Shown here piece after piece: positions 16,673 to 25,614 of a stretch of 64,000 nt of DNA (position 1 is its first letter; every line of letters begins with the position of its first letter). Location: positions 2,418,001 through 2,482,000 of the forward strand of contig NZ_CP017718.1 of assembly GCF_001854405.1 (NCBI RefSeq). Reading direction: 5' to 3'. The position numbers were made by a program, and so were the translations under genes. This DNA comes from Hyphomonas sp. Mor2 (GTDB lineage: Bacteria; Pseudomonadota; Alphaproteobacteria; Caulobacterales; Hyphomonadaceae). The notes under the pieces are model-generated. The model was not told where the DNA came from. It made no database searches and saw only the letters and a list, made by a program, of their open reading frames with translations.

Positions 16673-19600
16673 TCAGGTCGGCGCTCCGTCCACCAAACCG
16701 CGACATGGGGAAGCCAGCCCGGGGCGCAAGATCGCGACATTCGGGGCGAAGCGGATCAGGTCCGGATAGGAAAGTTCAGACTCCAGAACCGAGTAGGCGG
16801 CAATATCGTCGGCATCAAACGCCATTTTGGCTCCGGCATTGACCAGCACTTCGCAGGCAGATTGCACCAACGCCTCTGGCGTCTGGTGGAGCGCGTCCGG
16901 GACCTGCCAGACGAAGACGCGATCGTCTGTCGTCACTGTGTAGAAATCGCGTCCATCGGCGGAAAAGGCCATGGCCTTGATATCATTGTCATAGCCAGCG
17001 AGTTTGGTGATTTGTACGCCGGTTTCCGTATCCCAGATGCGTACCGTCTTGTCCCGCGCCGCAGTGGCAACCTGCCGGCCACTCGGGGCGTATGTGATCA
17101 GCGAGATATCATCGCTGTGGCCGATCAGCATGGTCGTGGACAATTTGCTTTCAGGGTTCCAGAGCCGAACCGTGTTGTCGGTGGAGCCACTCGCCACTTG
17201 CTGGCCGTCCGGAGAGACGGCGACAGCTTCGATCGCGCCCTGGTGGCCTTCCAGAAGGGCGAGCTCCTCGCCCGTCTCCACGTTCCAGATTCGAACCGTT
17301 CGGTCTTCCGAGCTGCTGGCCACGCGCTGACTATCGGGGAAGAAGCTCATCGACAGGACCGAATTCTCATGGCCTTTGAATTCTGCCATCTGCTGCGTGG
17401 TCTCCACATCCCAGACGCGGATGAAGGTGCCCTGCTCAGTTCCGGCAACGCGCTTCCCATCCGGCGAGTAGGCGATCAGATAGGGCGACATATCAAACGG
17501 TTCGATTTCGGCGATGAGTTCGTCACTGTTCACGTCGACGACAAGAATTGCGTTCCAGTCTGAGCTCGCCAATCGAGTACCATCTGCCGAAAATCCGAAG
17601 CTGCCTTCGAGGGTATTACCGCTTGAGAATGTTTGCTTGATCTCCCCTGAGCCGACATCCCACAGCACGGTTTCGTTCTGACCATTTGTCCCAGCCAGTT
17701 GCACGCCATCCGGCGAGAAGGCCACATTTCCAGAATATAATTCGCCCTGCATCCGTTTTTCAGCCGCGTCCGGTCGGAGCTTCCACAGGCGTACGGTATT
17801 ATCGGCAGACCCGCTGGCCACATACTGACCATCTGGCGAGAAAGTGGCGGCCCAGACGATGAAGCCGTGCCCTTCAAAACTGGAGGTGAGCTCAAACGTA
17901 TTGAGGTCCCAGATCTTAATCGATTCATCGAACGAACCGCTGGCCAGGTAGCGACCATCAGGCGAGAAATCGAGCGACCATACATCGCCCTGATGATCTT
18001 CGAGGACGGTGATCACATCACCGGACTGCGCGCTCCACAGGGTAACCGAGTCATCCTCCGCGCCACTGGCCACGTACTGTCCATCTGGTGACAGCGATAC
18101 GGTCAGAACGGCGCTGTCATTCGCTTCAATGACAACTATCTCCGAACCGGTCTGCATGTCCCAGACCCGGATTTGACCATCTCGGCCCCCGCTGGCCAGG
18201 CGCGTTCCATCGGTTGAAAACTCCACCGCACGCAATCCAAATCCATGACCGGACAGCGCCATCAACTCTTCGCCCGTGGTCGTGTCCCAAAGGTAGACAT
18301 CTTCATCCCCCGCGCTGGCGATCTGTGTCCCGTCGGGGGAGTAGGAAAGCGACCAGACATCCCCATACCCCGCCTCGCCGAGTGTGCGCTGCAATTCGCC
18401 CGTTTCGACATCCCACAGGCTGGCACCATCGCCATAAGACCCACTCGCCAATTGCGTGCCATCGGGGGAATAGACCAACGTCAGGACCGCGGTGGTGTAG
18501 GCTTCGATGGTCTTGATCTCGGTGCCGGTGTCCCGATCCCAGATATGGATCACGCCATCCCAGGCCCCGACGGCCAGATGCTGTCCATCCGGCGAAAAGG
18601 CGATCGACTTGAACGTGTCATCCTCGCCATTGAAAATTCTCGAGAGGTCATTGTGAACCAGCGAAACCTGCAACTGGGCCTGGGCCTGTTTGAAGCCGGC
18701 CCCTTCCGTTGCGGTTTGCCTCAGTTCGTTTCGCTGCGCCGCCGGATCAGCCTGCAAGGCCATCAGCATGGACAGCGAGTGGTCGCCGCTCTCGCGCGAA
18801 AACATCGCCGCGGATTGGCGCGCAAGGATGTCGGAGGACTGGACCTGCAAGGCAACCTCCCGAACCTCGAGTTGGTTGCCGAGGACTTGCGCGTCGCGGC
18901 GGTTCTCAAACCCCCACCATCCGGCAATCACCGATCCGATCAGAAAGACCCCCGCCACACCGGCGCCGACGACACCGGTTCGGCGAATGCGCGCCGCATC
19001 CTTAGCCGCGCGCTCGGCTTCCTGCGCCCGGGCCTCTTCCAGCTGGGCTTCGGTCTCGCGTTTGGCGGACAGGGCGTCTTCGGCCTGGCGCAGCATCCGC
19101 TCACGCTCTTTCAGGTTCGCCGCTGCCGCTGCGGCGCGATTGGCCTCGGCCTGCTCGCTGGCATCGAGAAAATCCGTGATGACGGCTGGCAAAGTCTCGC
19201 TCTTCGGTTTGCGCTGCAGCCAGGCCATCGCTTCTTGCAGAACATTGCCGCGCAACAGCAAGGAGGAGGCATTGTCGCCAAACTCATCGACCGTCGAGTC
19301 CGGCGCCCGCTGCGCCCACCGTTCTGCCTGTTCCTGCAACACCGTCTTGTCGCGCAGCCAGTCGACATCCGTATTCAAGGCCGTGTCGAGTTCGATAAAG
19401 CCTTTGGTCTGGCTTGAACCCGGAATTTTCGGATTGCGCCAGGCATGGATCCAGTCAATGCCCGCGAGATGTGGCGGACAGGAGACGCCGTCTGACAGGT
19501 CCGCAATCGTGATCACGAGAATGCGCTTGGTGAGCCGGCGGGCTTCTTCCACTTCCCAGGCGCAGATATCCGATTGTGCGGAGTCATCTGACAATACGAA

Positions 19601-19813
19601 GACCACCGTATCGCAGTTGAGGATCATCTGACCCAGGCGGTCCTGGAAGTCCTCCCCCTTGGCAATCGAATGGCGATCGATCAGGACGGTATAGCCCCAA
19701 CGTGACAGCGCCAGTTCCAGCTCGTCGGCGAAGTGAACCTGCGCCCGCGAGTAGGAGATAAATACTTTCAGAGCGTCATCTGGATTTCTGTCTCGGATGA
19801 TCGTCATGTCCAT
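16673..19813 (-). CDS. TIR domain - coiled coil - transmembrane - 14 x WD40 repeat protein
   Basis: A 1046-residue protein. Residues ~14-130 form a TIR domain (VFISYSRAQVHFADEL; BB-loop region DRHSIAKGEDF; FVLSDDSAQSDICAWEVEEA). Glu87 lies where TIR NADases have their catalytic glutamate. Residues ~217-277 are a charged Ala/Glu/Arg coiled coil, and 281-301 a single membrane helix with arginines on its N-terminal side. After a helical linker (SAAMFSRESGDHSLSMLMALQADP) come 14 WD40 repeats (~400-985; SPDGxxxASG...VRLW), enough for two seven-bladed propellers, and a 70-residue tail with two cysteines. No Walker A motif is present, so it is not a STAND NTPase. Orientation by the positive-inside rule puts TIR in the cytoplasm and the propellers outside. 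Start ATG 19813 or 19807 after GGGGAACA. Function unknown: defence, stress signalling or protein scaffolding are all possible. Confidence 0.9.
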   Translation of the reverse strand: MDMTIIRDRNPDDALKVFISYSRAQVHFADELELALSRWGYTVLIDRHSIAKGEDFQDRLGQMILNCDTVVFVLSDDSAQSDICAWEVEEARRLTKRILVITIADLSDGVSCPPHLAGIDWIHAWRNPKIPGSSQTKGFIELDTALNTDVDWLRDKTVLQEQAERWAQRAPDSTVDEFGDNASSLLLRGNVLQEAMAWLQRKPKSETLPAVITDFLDASEQAEANRAAAAAANLKERERMLRQAEDALSAKRETEAQLEEARAQEAERAAKDAARIRRTGVVGAGVAGVFLIGSVIAGWWGFENRRDAQVLGNQLEVREVALQVQSSDILARQSAAMFSRESGDHSLSMLMALQADPAAQRNELRQTATEGAGFKQAQAQLQVSLVHNDLSRIFNGEDDTFKSIAFSPDGQHLAVGAWDGVIHIWDRDTGTEIKTIEAYTTAVLTLVYSPDGTQLASGSYGDGASLWDVETGELQRTLGEAGYGDVWSLSYSPDGTQIASAGDEDVYLWDTTTGEELMALSGHGFGLRAVEFSTDGTRLASGGRDGQIRVWDMQTGSEIVVIEANDSAVLTVSLSPDGQYVASGAEDDSVTLWSAQSGDVITVLEDHQGDVWSLDFSPDGRYLASGSFDESIKIWDLNTFELTSSFEGHGFIVWAATFSPDGQYVASGSADNTVRLWKLRPDAAEKRMQGELYSGNVAFSPDGVQLAGTNGQNETVLWDVGSGEIKQTFSSGNTLEGSFGFSADGTRLASSDWNAILVVDVNSDELIAEIEPFDMSPYLIAYSPDGKRVAGTEQGTFIRVWDVETTQQMAEFKGHENSVLSMSFFPDSQRVASSSEDRTVRIWNVETGEELALLEGHQGAIEAVAVSPDGQQVASGSTDNTVRLWNPESKLSTTMLIGHSDDISLITYAPSGRQVATAARDKTVRIWDTETGVQITKLAGYDNDIKAMAFSADGRDFYTVTTDDRVFVWQVPDALHQTPEALVQSACEVLVNAGAKMAFDADDIAAYSVLESELSYPDLIRFAPNVAILRPGLASPCRGLVDGAPT

Positions 19814-19906
19814 TGTTCCCCAATTTACAGGGATTTGGACACCAAATGAGGCCAGGATCAAGGGAAAGGGCGGTCTGAAGCCGACAAATGTGAACGGCTG
19901 ACGCGT

Positions 19907-20647
19907 CTAGGCAACGTCCAATCGATGCTCTGCCAGGGCGTCATATATCGCCAATGCGTCACGGTAAATCTCGCGCAGATCTGGGCCTGGTTCGGGTCGT
20001 TCTCCCGGCGGAGGGCCAAACCCGGTAGAGCGCCAGACCGCGTCATACCAGTGCGGTGCCCAGGCGCCGTCTTCAGGCTTCGGGCCAGATGACCAGGACA
20101 ACATGGCCGGGTCCCAATCAATTTCGAGCGCCGCGCAGAGCGCCCGCAGAGCGCGTTCAGGGTTGCGGAGAATATCGTCACTGTCGATCACAAGCGGTGT
20201 TCGGTTTTCGAGCGCGCTGGCGGTTTCGAACAGGCTGAGCTGCTGCGGAAACCCGATGGCGCCGAGCGTCACCGTCTCCATTTTTCGGGCATAGGACGGG
20301 ATCACCCGCGCCGGATGACGGATCAGGAACACGTTCCGGCAGGCCTGCATCCAGTGGCGCGGCATCTCCGGCACCATATGGTGCGTCATGTGCTTTTGAT
20401 AGAAGATCAACGGGTCGGCCTCTGACGGGCAGGTCAGATCGGCAATGACCTCTGTGGGGTTGGCGCTCTGGCTCGCAAAAATCTCATCAGACATGGGATG
20501 GCGCAGGCCCGTCAATTTCAGGTATGCGGCGTAGAACGGTTCATCAACGCACATCGTATCTGACCGCGCGCCAAAGCTGCGCATCATCGTCGTCGACATG
20601 TTCCGCGGGCCGGACCACATGGCGATCCGCAAACAGTGTTCCGTCAT
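19907..20647 (-). CDS. Sulfotransferase-family protein
   Basis: A 246-residue soluble protein with a PAPS-sulfotransferase-like 5'-phosphosulfate loop at the N-terminus (MWSGPRNMSTTMMRSF, residues 10-25) and a 3'-phosphate motif in the middle (VFLIRHPARVIPSYARK). Such proteins transfer sulfate from PAPS to a hydroxyl or amine, although some bacterial members of this subgroup have no tested activity. It overlaps the upstream class IV aminotransferase by 4 bp (ATGA), and an acyl-CoA ligase precedes that, so the three are an operon. The acceptor may be a product of those enzymes; this is inference. Confidence 0.82.
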   Translation of the reverse strand: MTEHCLRIAMWSGPRNMSTTMMRSFGARSDTMCVDEPFYAAYLKLTGLRHPMSDEIFASQSANPTEVIADLTCPSEADPLIFYQKHMTHHMVPEMPRHWMQACRNVFLIRHPARVIPSYARKMETVTLGAIGFPQQLSLFETASALENRTPLVIDSDDILRNPERALRALCAALEIDWDPAMLSWSSGPKPEDGAWAPHWYDAVWRSTGFGPPPGERPEPGPDLREIYRDALAIYDALAEHRLDVA

Positions 20648-21570
20648 GAAATCGGCGTCAGATTGGCCTCGACGAGGTCTTTGTACAGAGCTGACAGGCG
20701 CTGCGTGATCGGGCCATCCAGATGTGGCAAGACCCGGCCATCCACGTCTCGCACGGGTGTCGTGCCTGCGAACGTGCCGGTGATGAAGGCTTCGTCGGCG
20801 GAATAGACATCAAACAAGGAAAAGCGCTTTTCGAAAACCGGAATATCATTCTCTCGGCAGACCCGGAGGATGTTTCCGCGGGTGATCCCGCCCAGGCAAT
20901 ATTCCGGCGGACTGGTCCACACTTCACCATCGCGTACGATGAAGAAATGGGTTGAGTTGCACGTCGCCACAAATCCATCCGGGTCGAGCATCAAGGCTTC
21001 ATCGGCACCGGCCTTGTCAGCCTGAATGCAGGCGAGGATGCAGTTCAGCTTGGAATGCGAATTGAGCTTCTGGTCCTGCTCGGCCGGACCGGTGCGCCGG
21101 ACATGCGCGGTAAACAGGGATACGCCTTTGGCGCGGATTTCGGGCACGGGTGCCTTGTATTCGGGAATGATGACAATGGTCGGCGGCGTGATGGTAAAAC
21201 GCGGACCTTGATAAGGCGTCTTCTTCACCCCGCGGGTGACCATCAGACGAATATGCACGCCATCGGTCATGTCTTGCGCTTTCAGGCAGTCGAACAATTG
21301 TTGCGACAGCTCGTCCGGCGTCAGGCCGATATCCATGTCGATGGTCTTGGCTCCGGCATAGAGCCGCTTGAAATGCGCCTGCAGGAAGGCCACCCCGCCC
21401 GCATGCACGCGCATCCCTTCCCAGACGCCATCTCCGAGCAGGTAGCCACTCTCGAACACCGAAACCGTCGCCTCGTCGCGATGTTTCAGCTCGCCATTGA
21501 TCGACACGAGGATGTCGGCATTACGGGCGTCATAGACATAGTCATGAACGCCATGAGCTTCATCGATCAT
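20644..21570 (-). CDS. Class IV PLP aminotransferase (branched-chain/D-amino-acid type)
   Basis: A 308-residue fold type IV aminotransferase. Visible are the N-terminal strand motif INGELKHRDEATVSVFESGYLLGDGVWEG, the probable Schiff-base lysine in SHSKLNCIL (Lys174), and the phosphate-cup loop GGITRGNILRVC, then GTFAGTTPVRDVDGR. Members act on branched-chain amino acids, D-amino acids or aminodeoxychorismate; the residues seen do not decide between these. ATG 21570 was chosen because it gives the normal N-terminus. It is the middle gene of the ligase/aminotransferase/sulfotransferase operon: 5 bp after the ligase, 4-bp overlap with the sulfotransferase. Confidence 0.88.
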   Translation of the reverse strand: MIDEAHGVHDYVYDARNADILVSINGELKHRDEATVSVFESGYLLGDGVWEGMRVHAGGVAFLQAHFKRLYAGAKTIDMDIGLTPDELSQQLFDCLKAQDMTDGVHIRLMVTRGVKKTPYQGPRFTITPPTIVIIPEYKAPVPEIRAKGVSLFTAHVRRTGPAEQDQKLNSHSKLNCILACIQADKAGADEALMLDPDGFVATCNSTHFFIVRDGEVWTSPPEYCLGGITRGNILRVCRENDIPVFEKRFSLFDVYSADEAFITGTFAGTTPVRDVDGRVLPHLDGPITQRLSALYKDLVEANLTPIS

Positions 21571-21575
21571 GCGTA

Positions 21576-23156
21576 TTATCCACCGACCCGGCGTTCCTGC
21601 CCTTCCCAATACGGCTCGCGTAGATCCTTGCGCAGGATCTTTCCGGAGGGATTGCGCGGCATTTCAGCAATATAGTCGACCGATTTCGGGCACTTGTAGC
21701 CCGCGATCCGCTCGCGCGCCCAGGCGATGATGCTGTCCGGAGACGGATCGCTGCCTTCCTTGGCCACGACTATGGCCTTGACCGCCTCGCCCCATTTCTC
21801 GTCCGGGATACCGATCACGGCGACGTCGGCGACATCCGGATGCCCGAAGATCGCATTCTCGACCTCGGCAGGATAGACGTTTTCACCGCCCGACACGATC
21901 ATGTCCTTGACCCGGTCATGGATGAACAGGAACCCGTCTTCATCGAAATATCCGGCATCGCCCGTGTGGAAGAAACCGTTACGGATGGCATCTTCCGTCG
22001 CTTCCGGACGGTTCCAGTAGCCTTTCATGACAAAGTCGGACTGAATGACGATTTCACCGACTTCGCCTGTCGGGACCGCATCTCCGTTTTCATCGACACA
22101 GCGAATGATCGTACGTGGATAGGGCACCCCGCAGGACCTTAATTTGCCCCAGCTCGGCTCATGTGCTTCCGGCGGCAAATAGGTGCCGCCACCTGTGGTC
22201 TCGGTCAGGCCATAGACCTGCGTGAAGCGCGCGCCCATGACCTCCACAGCCGTGACCAGCAAGTCTTCGGTGATCGGTGAAGCGCCATAGAATACTTGTT
22301 TCAGGCGCGAATAATCGCGGTCGCGAAAATCCGGCATCTGCGTCAGCATCAGGATCACGGCCGGCACCCAGAAGGCATGATTGATACCCTGGGATTCAAT
22401 CAATTCGAGGATTTCGGCGGGATTGATCTCGGGCAGCACGACGGTGCGCGCCCCTTGCGCTGCGGCCAGGATACCGACATTCACCCCCGCGACATGGAAG
22501 AGCGGCATAGCGTTCATCACCGTGTCGCCTGCCGGATAACTGGCCCACTCGAGCATGCTCGCCTGACTCATGTATCCGCGATAATTTTCATTGGTCAGCA
22601 TCACACCCTTGGGCAGACCTGTGGTGCCCGACGTGTAAAGCTGGATGACGTCATCATTGTCCTCGGTTTTCGCGTCGGGTGCACTGGCATCCTGACTGTC
22701 TCGCCAGGAAATGTATTCCGGCCAGCCTTCGCGCTCGCCTTCGAGGGAGATGATATGTTTGAGGTCGGGGCACTGATCCTTGATCTGGTCGATCATGTCG
22801 AACCATTCCGGCCCGACAAACAGAACCGAAACCTGGGCGTCGGAGAGAATGAACTGGACCTCCGGCGCCGCCAGGCGGGTATTCACGGCATTCATGACGC
22901 CGCGAATCTTCGCCGCGCCGAACAGCATCTCGTAATAATAGGCGGTATTCTTGGCGAGGTATCCCACGCGTTGATCTGGGACGACCCCCAGGGCCGAAAG
23001 GCCATTCGCCACCTGATTAGAGCGGCTCTGCAGCTGCGCAAATGTGGTTTCTTCCCCCTTGCACCAAAAGGCGACATCCGCCCCGCGCTGCTCAGCCTGC
23101 ACACGCGGCACGTCAGCGACGTGTGGCATCAATTCAGTATCAAGCATCTCGATCAA
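21576..23156 (-). CDS. Acyl-CoA synthetase / AMP-dependent ligase
   Basis: A 526-residue ANL-superfamily enzyme. Motifs in order: AMP/ATP P-loop LYTSGTTGLPKGV (~195), QVYGLTETTGGG (~335), GFFHTGDAGYFDEDGF (~410), RVKDMIVSGGENVYPAEVE (~435), and the C-terminal catalytic lysine in NPSGKILRKDLRE. It activates a carboxylic acid as an adenylate and transfers it to CoA; similarity is to medium/long-chain fatty-acid ligases. It is the first gene of a three-gene operon with the aminotransferase and sulfotransferase, and divergent from the sulfhydrylase gene. The start may instead be the ATG three codons later. Confidence 0.92.
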   Translation of the reverse strand: MIEMLDTELMPHVADVPRVQAEQRGADVAFWCKGEETTFAQLQSRSNQVANGLSALGVVPDQRVGYLAKNTAYYYEMLFGAAKIRGVMNAVNTRLAAPEVQFILSDAQVSVLFVGPEWFDMIDQIKDQCPDLKHIISLEGEREGWPEYISWRDSQDASAPDAKTEDNDDVIQLYTSGTTGLPKGVMLTNENYRGYMSQASMLEWASYPAGDTVMNAMPLFHVAGVNVGILAAAQGARTVVLPEINPAEILELIESQGINHAFWVPAVILMLTQMPDFRDRDYSRLKQVFYGASPITEDLLVTAVEVMGARFTQVYGLTETTGGGTYLPPEAHEPSWGKLRSCGVPYPRTIIRCVDENGDAVPTGEVGEIVIQSDFVMKGYWNRPEATEDAIRNGFFHTGDAGYFDEDGFLFIHDRVKDMIVSGGENVYPAEVENAIFGHPDVADVAVIGIPDEKWGEAVKAIVVAKEGSDPSPDSIIAWARERIAGYKCPKSVDYIAEMPRNPSGKILRKDLREPYWEGQERRVGG

Positions 23157-23288
23157 CCTCCCCGGATAGTCTCATCATCAACAATTTAGCGGCGCTAAGC
23201 GCTCTTCTTACGATTATTGCTAGGCAAATCCGGCTCAAGGTCTAGTCATAAGTCCAGCAGACCAGGCGACTTTTTTTGGAGAATTCTC

Positions 23289-24599
23289 ATGACACAAGGC
23301 TTTTCGACCCGCGCATTGCATGCTGGGGCTGCGCCGGATCCGGTGACCGGCTCCCGCGCCCAGCCCATCCACCAGACGTCCAGCTTTGTGTTCAAGGACG
23401 CAGATCATGCCTCCAAATTGTTCGCGCTGCAGGAATTTGGCGACATCTATACCCGCATCGGCAACCCGACCACCGGGGCGCTCGAAGCCAGAATTGCAGA
23501 CCTGGAAGGCGGCACGATGGGCCTCGCGGTGGCCTCTGGTCACGCCGCCCAGGCGATCGCCTTTCATGTCCTGATGGAGCCCGGCGCAAAGATCGTCGCC
23601 GCCAAGCAGCTTTACGGCGGATCGATCAACCAGCTCGGCCACGCCTTCAAGAAGTTTGGCTGGGAGGTCGAGTTCGTCGACATCAATGATCACGCCGCTG
23701 TCGACGCCGCAATTGATGACAAGACCCGCGTCATCTTCACCGAAAGCCTGGCCAATCCAGGCGGCATCGTCACCGATATGGCAGCGATTGCCGCGATCGC
23801 CGAGAAACATGGCGTCGTCTACATGGTCGATAACACGATGGCCTCGCCTTATCTCTGTCGCCCATTGGAGCATGGCGCGCATATTGTCCTGCACTCACTG
23901 ACCAAGTTCATAGGCGGGCATGGCAATTCGATCGGTGGCATGATTGTCGATGGCGGGCGCTTCAACTGGAAAGCCCATGCCGACAAGTATCCAACCCTGA
24001 CGACGCCGCAGAGCTTCTATAATGGCCTGACCTTTGCCGACGGGTTTGGCGCCCTGCCGCTCGGCCCGGATGGGCAGGAGGTTGATATTGCCTTCGCCAT
24101 TGCCGCCCGCGCCTTCAGCCTGCGCGATCTTGGCCCGGCCCTGTCGCCGTTCAACGCCTTCATGATCATGACCGGGTGTGAGACGCTACCGCTGCGCATG
24201 GCGAAGCATTGCGAGAACGCGGTCGCCGTGGCGAGCTATCTGCAAGGCCATGAGAAAATCAGCTGGGTCCGCTATGCGGGCCTCGCCGGTGATGCGCATC
24301 ATGCACTCGCCCAGAAATACTGTCCGAACGGCGCCGGGGCGGTGTTTACCTTCGGGCTCAAGGGCGGACATGAGGCCGGCGTCAAGCTGGTGGAAAGCGT
24401 GCAGCTGTTCAGCCATCTGGCAAATATTGGCGATACGCGCTCGCTGATCATTCACCCGAGCTCGACCACACACAGTCAGCTTTCGGACGATCAGAAAACC
24501 GCGGCCGGGGCGGCGCCGGACACGGTGCGACTGTCGGTCGGGATCGAGGATAGTTCTGATATCATTGCAGATTTGGAGCAGGCGCTGGCAAAGCTCTGA
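23289..24599 (+). CDS. metY: O-acetyl/O-succinylhomoserine sulfhydrylase (Cys/Met metabolism PLP enzyme)
   Basis: A 436-residue enzyme starting MTQGFSTRALHAG. The Schiff-base lysine is in HSLTKFIGGHG (Lys206); other family signatures are TSSFVFKDADHASKLFALQE, YTRIGNPT, and the C-terminal GDTRSLIIHPSSTTHSQL. The length and inserted segment (MIVDGGRFNW) fit the MetY group, which condenses O-acetylhomoserine with sulfide to make homocysteine for methionine synthesis. The chosen ATG follows TGGAGAATTCTC; the upstream in-frame extension is not protein-like. It stands alone, divergent from the acyl-CoA ligase operon, with ~130 bp between them. Confidence 0.92.
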   Translation: MTQGFSTRALHAGAAPDPVTGSRAQPIHQTSSFVFKDADHASKLFALQEFGDIYTRIGNPTTGALEARIADLEGGTMGLAVASGHAAQAIAFHVLMEPGAKIVAAKQLYGGSINQLGHAFKKFGWEVEFVDINDHAAVDAAIDDKTRVIFTESLANPGGIVTDMAAIAAIAEKHGVVYMVDNTMASPYLCRPLEHGAHIVLHSLTKFIGGHGNSIGGMIVDGGRFNWKAHADKYPTLTTPQSFYNGLTFADGFGALPLGPDGQEVDIAFAIAARAFSLRDLGPALSPFNAFMIMTGCETLPLRMAKHCENAVAVASYLQGHEKISWVRYAGLAGDAHHALAQKYCPNGAGAVFTFGLKGGHEAGVKLVESVQLFSHLANIGDTRSLIIHPSSTTHSQLSDDQKTAAGAAPDTVRLSVGIEDSSDIIADLEQALAKL

Positions 24600-24666
24600 T
24601 CCTCCCTTCCCTTCCTGAGGAAATCCCGCAAAGATAGATCTTCATCTGTCTGGGGAGGCTTTCAGG

Positions 24667-25614
24667 ATGGCGAACGCCCAAAGCATCATTCTTCATCAAT
24701 ACGAGCGCTCTCCCTTTTCGGAAAAGATCCGGCTGGCGCTGCGGATGAAGAATCTGGCCTGGGCCGCGGTCGATATTCCGCCGATCATGCCGAAGCCGGA
24801 TGTGATGCCCCTGACCGGCGGTTATCGACGCACGCCGGTGATGCAGATCGGCGCCGACATTTTTTGCGACACTTCGATCATGCTGGTCGAGCTGGAAAAG
24901 CGCTATCAGATCCCGGCCCTCGACCTGCCCGGACATGAAGGCCTGGCGCGCATGGTCGGCGCCTGGGTGGATGGCAAATGGTTCCAGACCAGTGTGGCGG
25001 TGATTTTCGGTGCCATTGGTGACCAGATGCCCGATGCCTTTGTCGAGGATCGTACCAAGATGTCGGGCCGGGCCTTCGACGTCGAGGCGATGAAAGCGGC
25101 AGCGCCGATCATGCGCGATCAGTGGCGCAGCCAATTGCTGTGGATCGAGGAACGCCTGACGGGCGGACGCCTGGCAGGCACCGGCGACTGGCTGGTCGGC
25201 ACCAAGCCGGGTTTGATCGATGTCCACGCCTTCATGAACCCGTGGTTTGTCGAAAAGAACATTCCCGATTTCCTGGACGCGTGTTTTGAAGCCGCCCCGC
25301 TCACCAGGGACTGGTATGCGAGGCTGAAAGAATTCAAGGGCCAGGCACCGGAAGAGATTTCTGGCGCAGACGCTGTCCAGATTGCACATGATGCCGCGCC
25401 GCGCCTGAAACCCGCCTCAACTGCCGGCGATCTACGCGATTTCCAGCCGGGCGACCGGGTTGCGATCGCGCCAGACGATTATGCCAAGGACTGGGTCGAA
25501 GGCGATCTGGTCATTGCCAATGCCGAGCGGGTCATCATTGCCCGGCATGATGAACGGTCCGACAATCTGCACATCCACTTTCCACGCGTCGGCTACGCCC
25601 TGCGCCGCGCTTAG
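24667..25614 (+). CDS. Glutathione S-transferase family protein
   Basis: A 315-residue protein. Residues 1-85 form a GST N-terminal thioredoxin-like domain (IILHQYERSPFSEKIRLALRMKN, with the cis-proline region RRTPVMQIGADIFCDTSIML), followed by an all-helical C-terminal domain and an extra ~70 residues (from EISGADAVQIAHD) not usual in GSTs. The catalytic serine/cysteine position is occupied by the RSPFS segment. It probably conjugates or reduces electrophiles with glutathione in the cytoplasm. It overlaps the convergent alternative oxidase gene by 4 bp. The extended C-terminus sets it apart from common GST classes. Confidence 0.85.
   Translation: MANAQSIILHQYERSPFSEKIRLALRMKNLAWAAVDIPPIMPKPDVMPLTGGYRRTPVMQIGADIFCDTSIMLVELEKRYQIPALDLPGHEGLARMVGAWVDGKWFQTSVAVIFGAIGDQMPDAFVEDRTKMSGRAFDVEAMKAAAPIMRDQWRSQLLWIEERLTGGRLAGTGDWLVGTKPGLIDVHAFMNPWFVEKNIPDFLDACFEAAPLTRDWYARLKEFKGQAPEEISGADAVQIAHDAAPRLKPASTAGDLRDFQPGDRVAIAPDDYAKDWVEGDLVIANAERVIIARHDERSDNLHIHFPRVGYALRRA

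Noticed and set aside
17867..19417. Plus-strand reading frames of up to 390 codons opposite the WD40 gene
   Set aside because: They run antisense to the repeated WD40 coding sequence. The repeat motifs and TIR signature show that the minus strand is coding.
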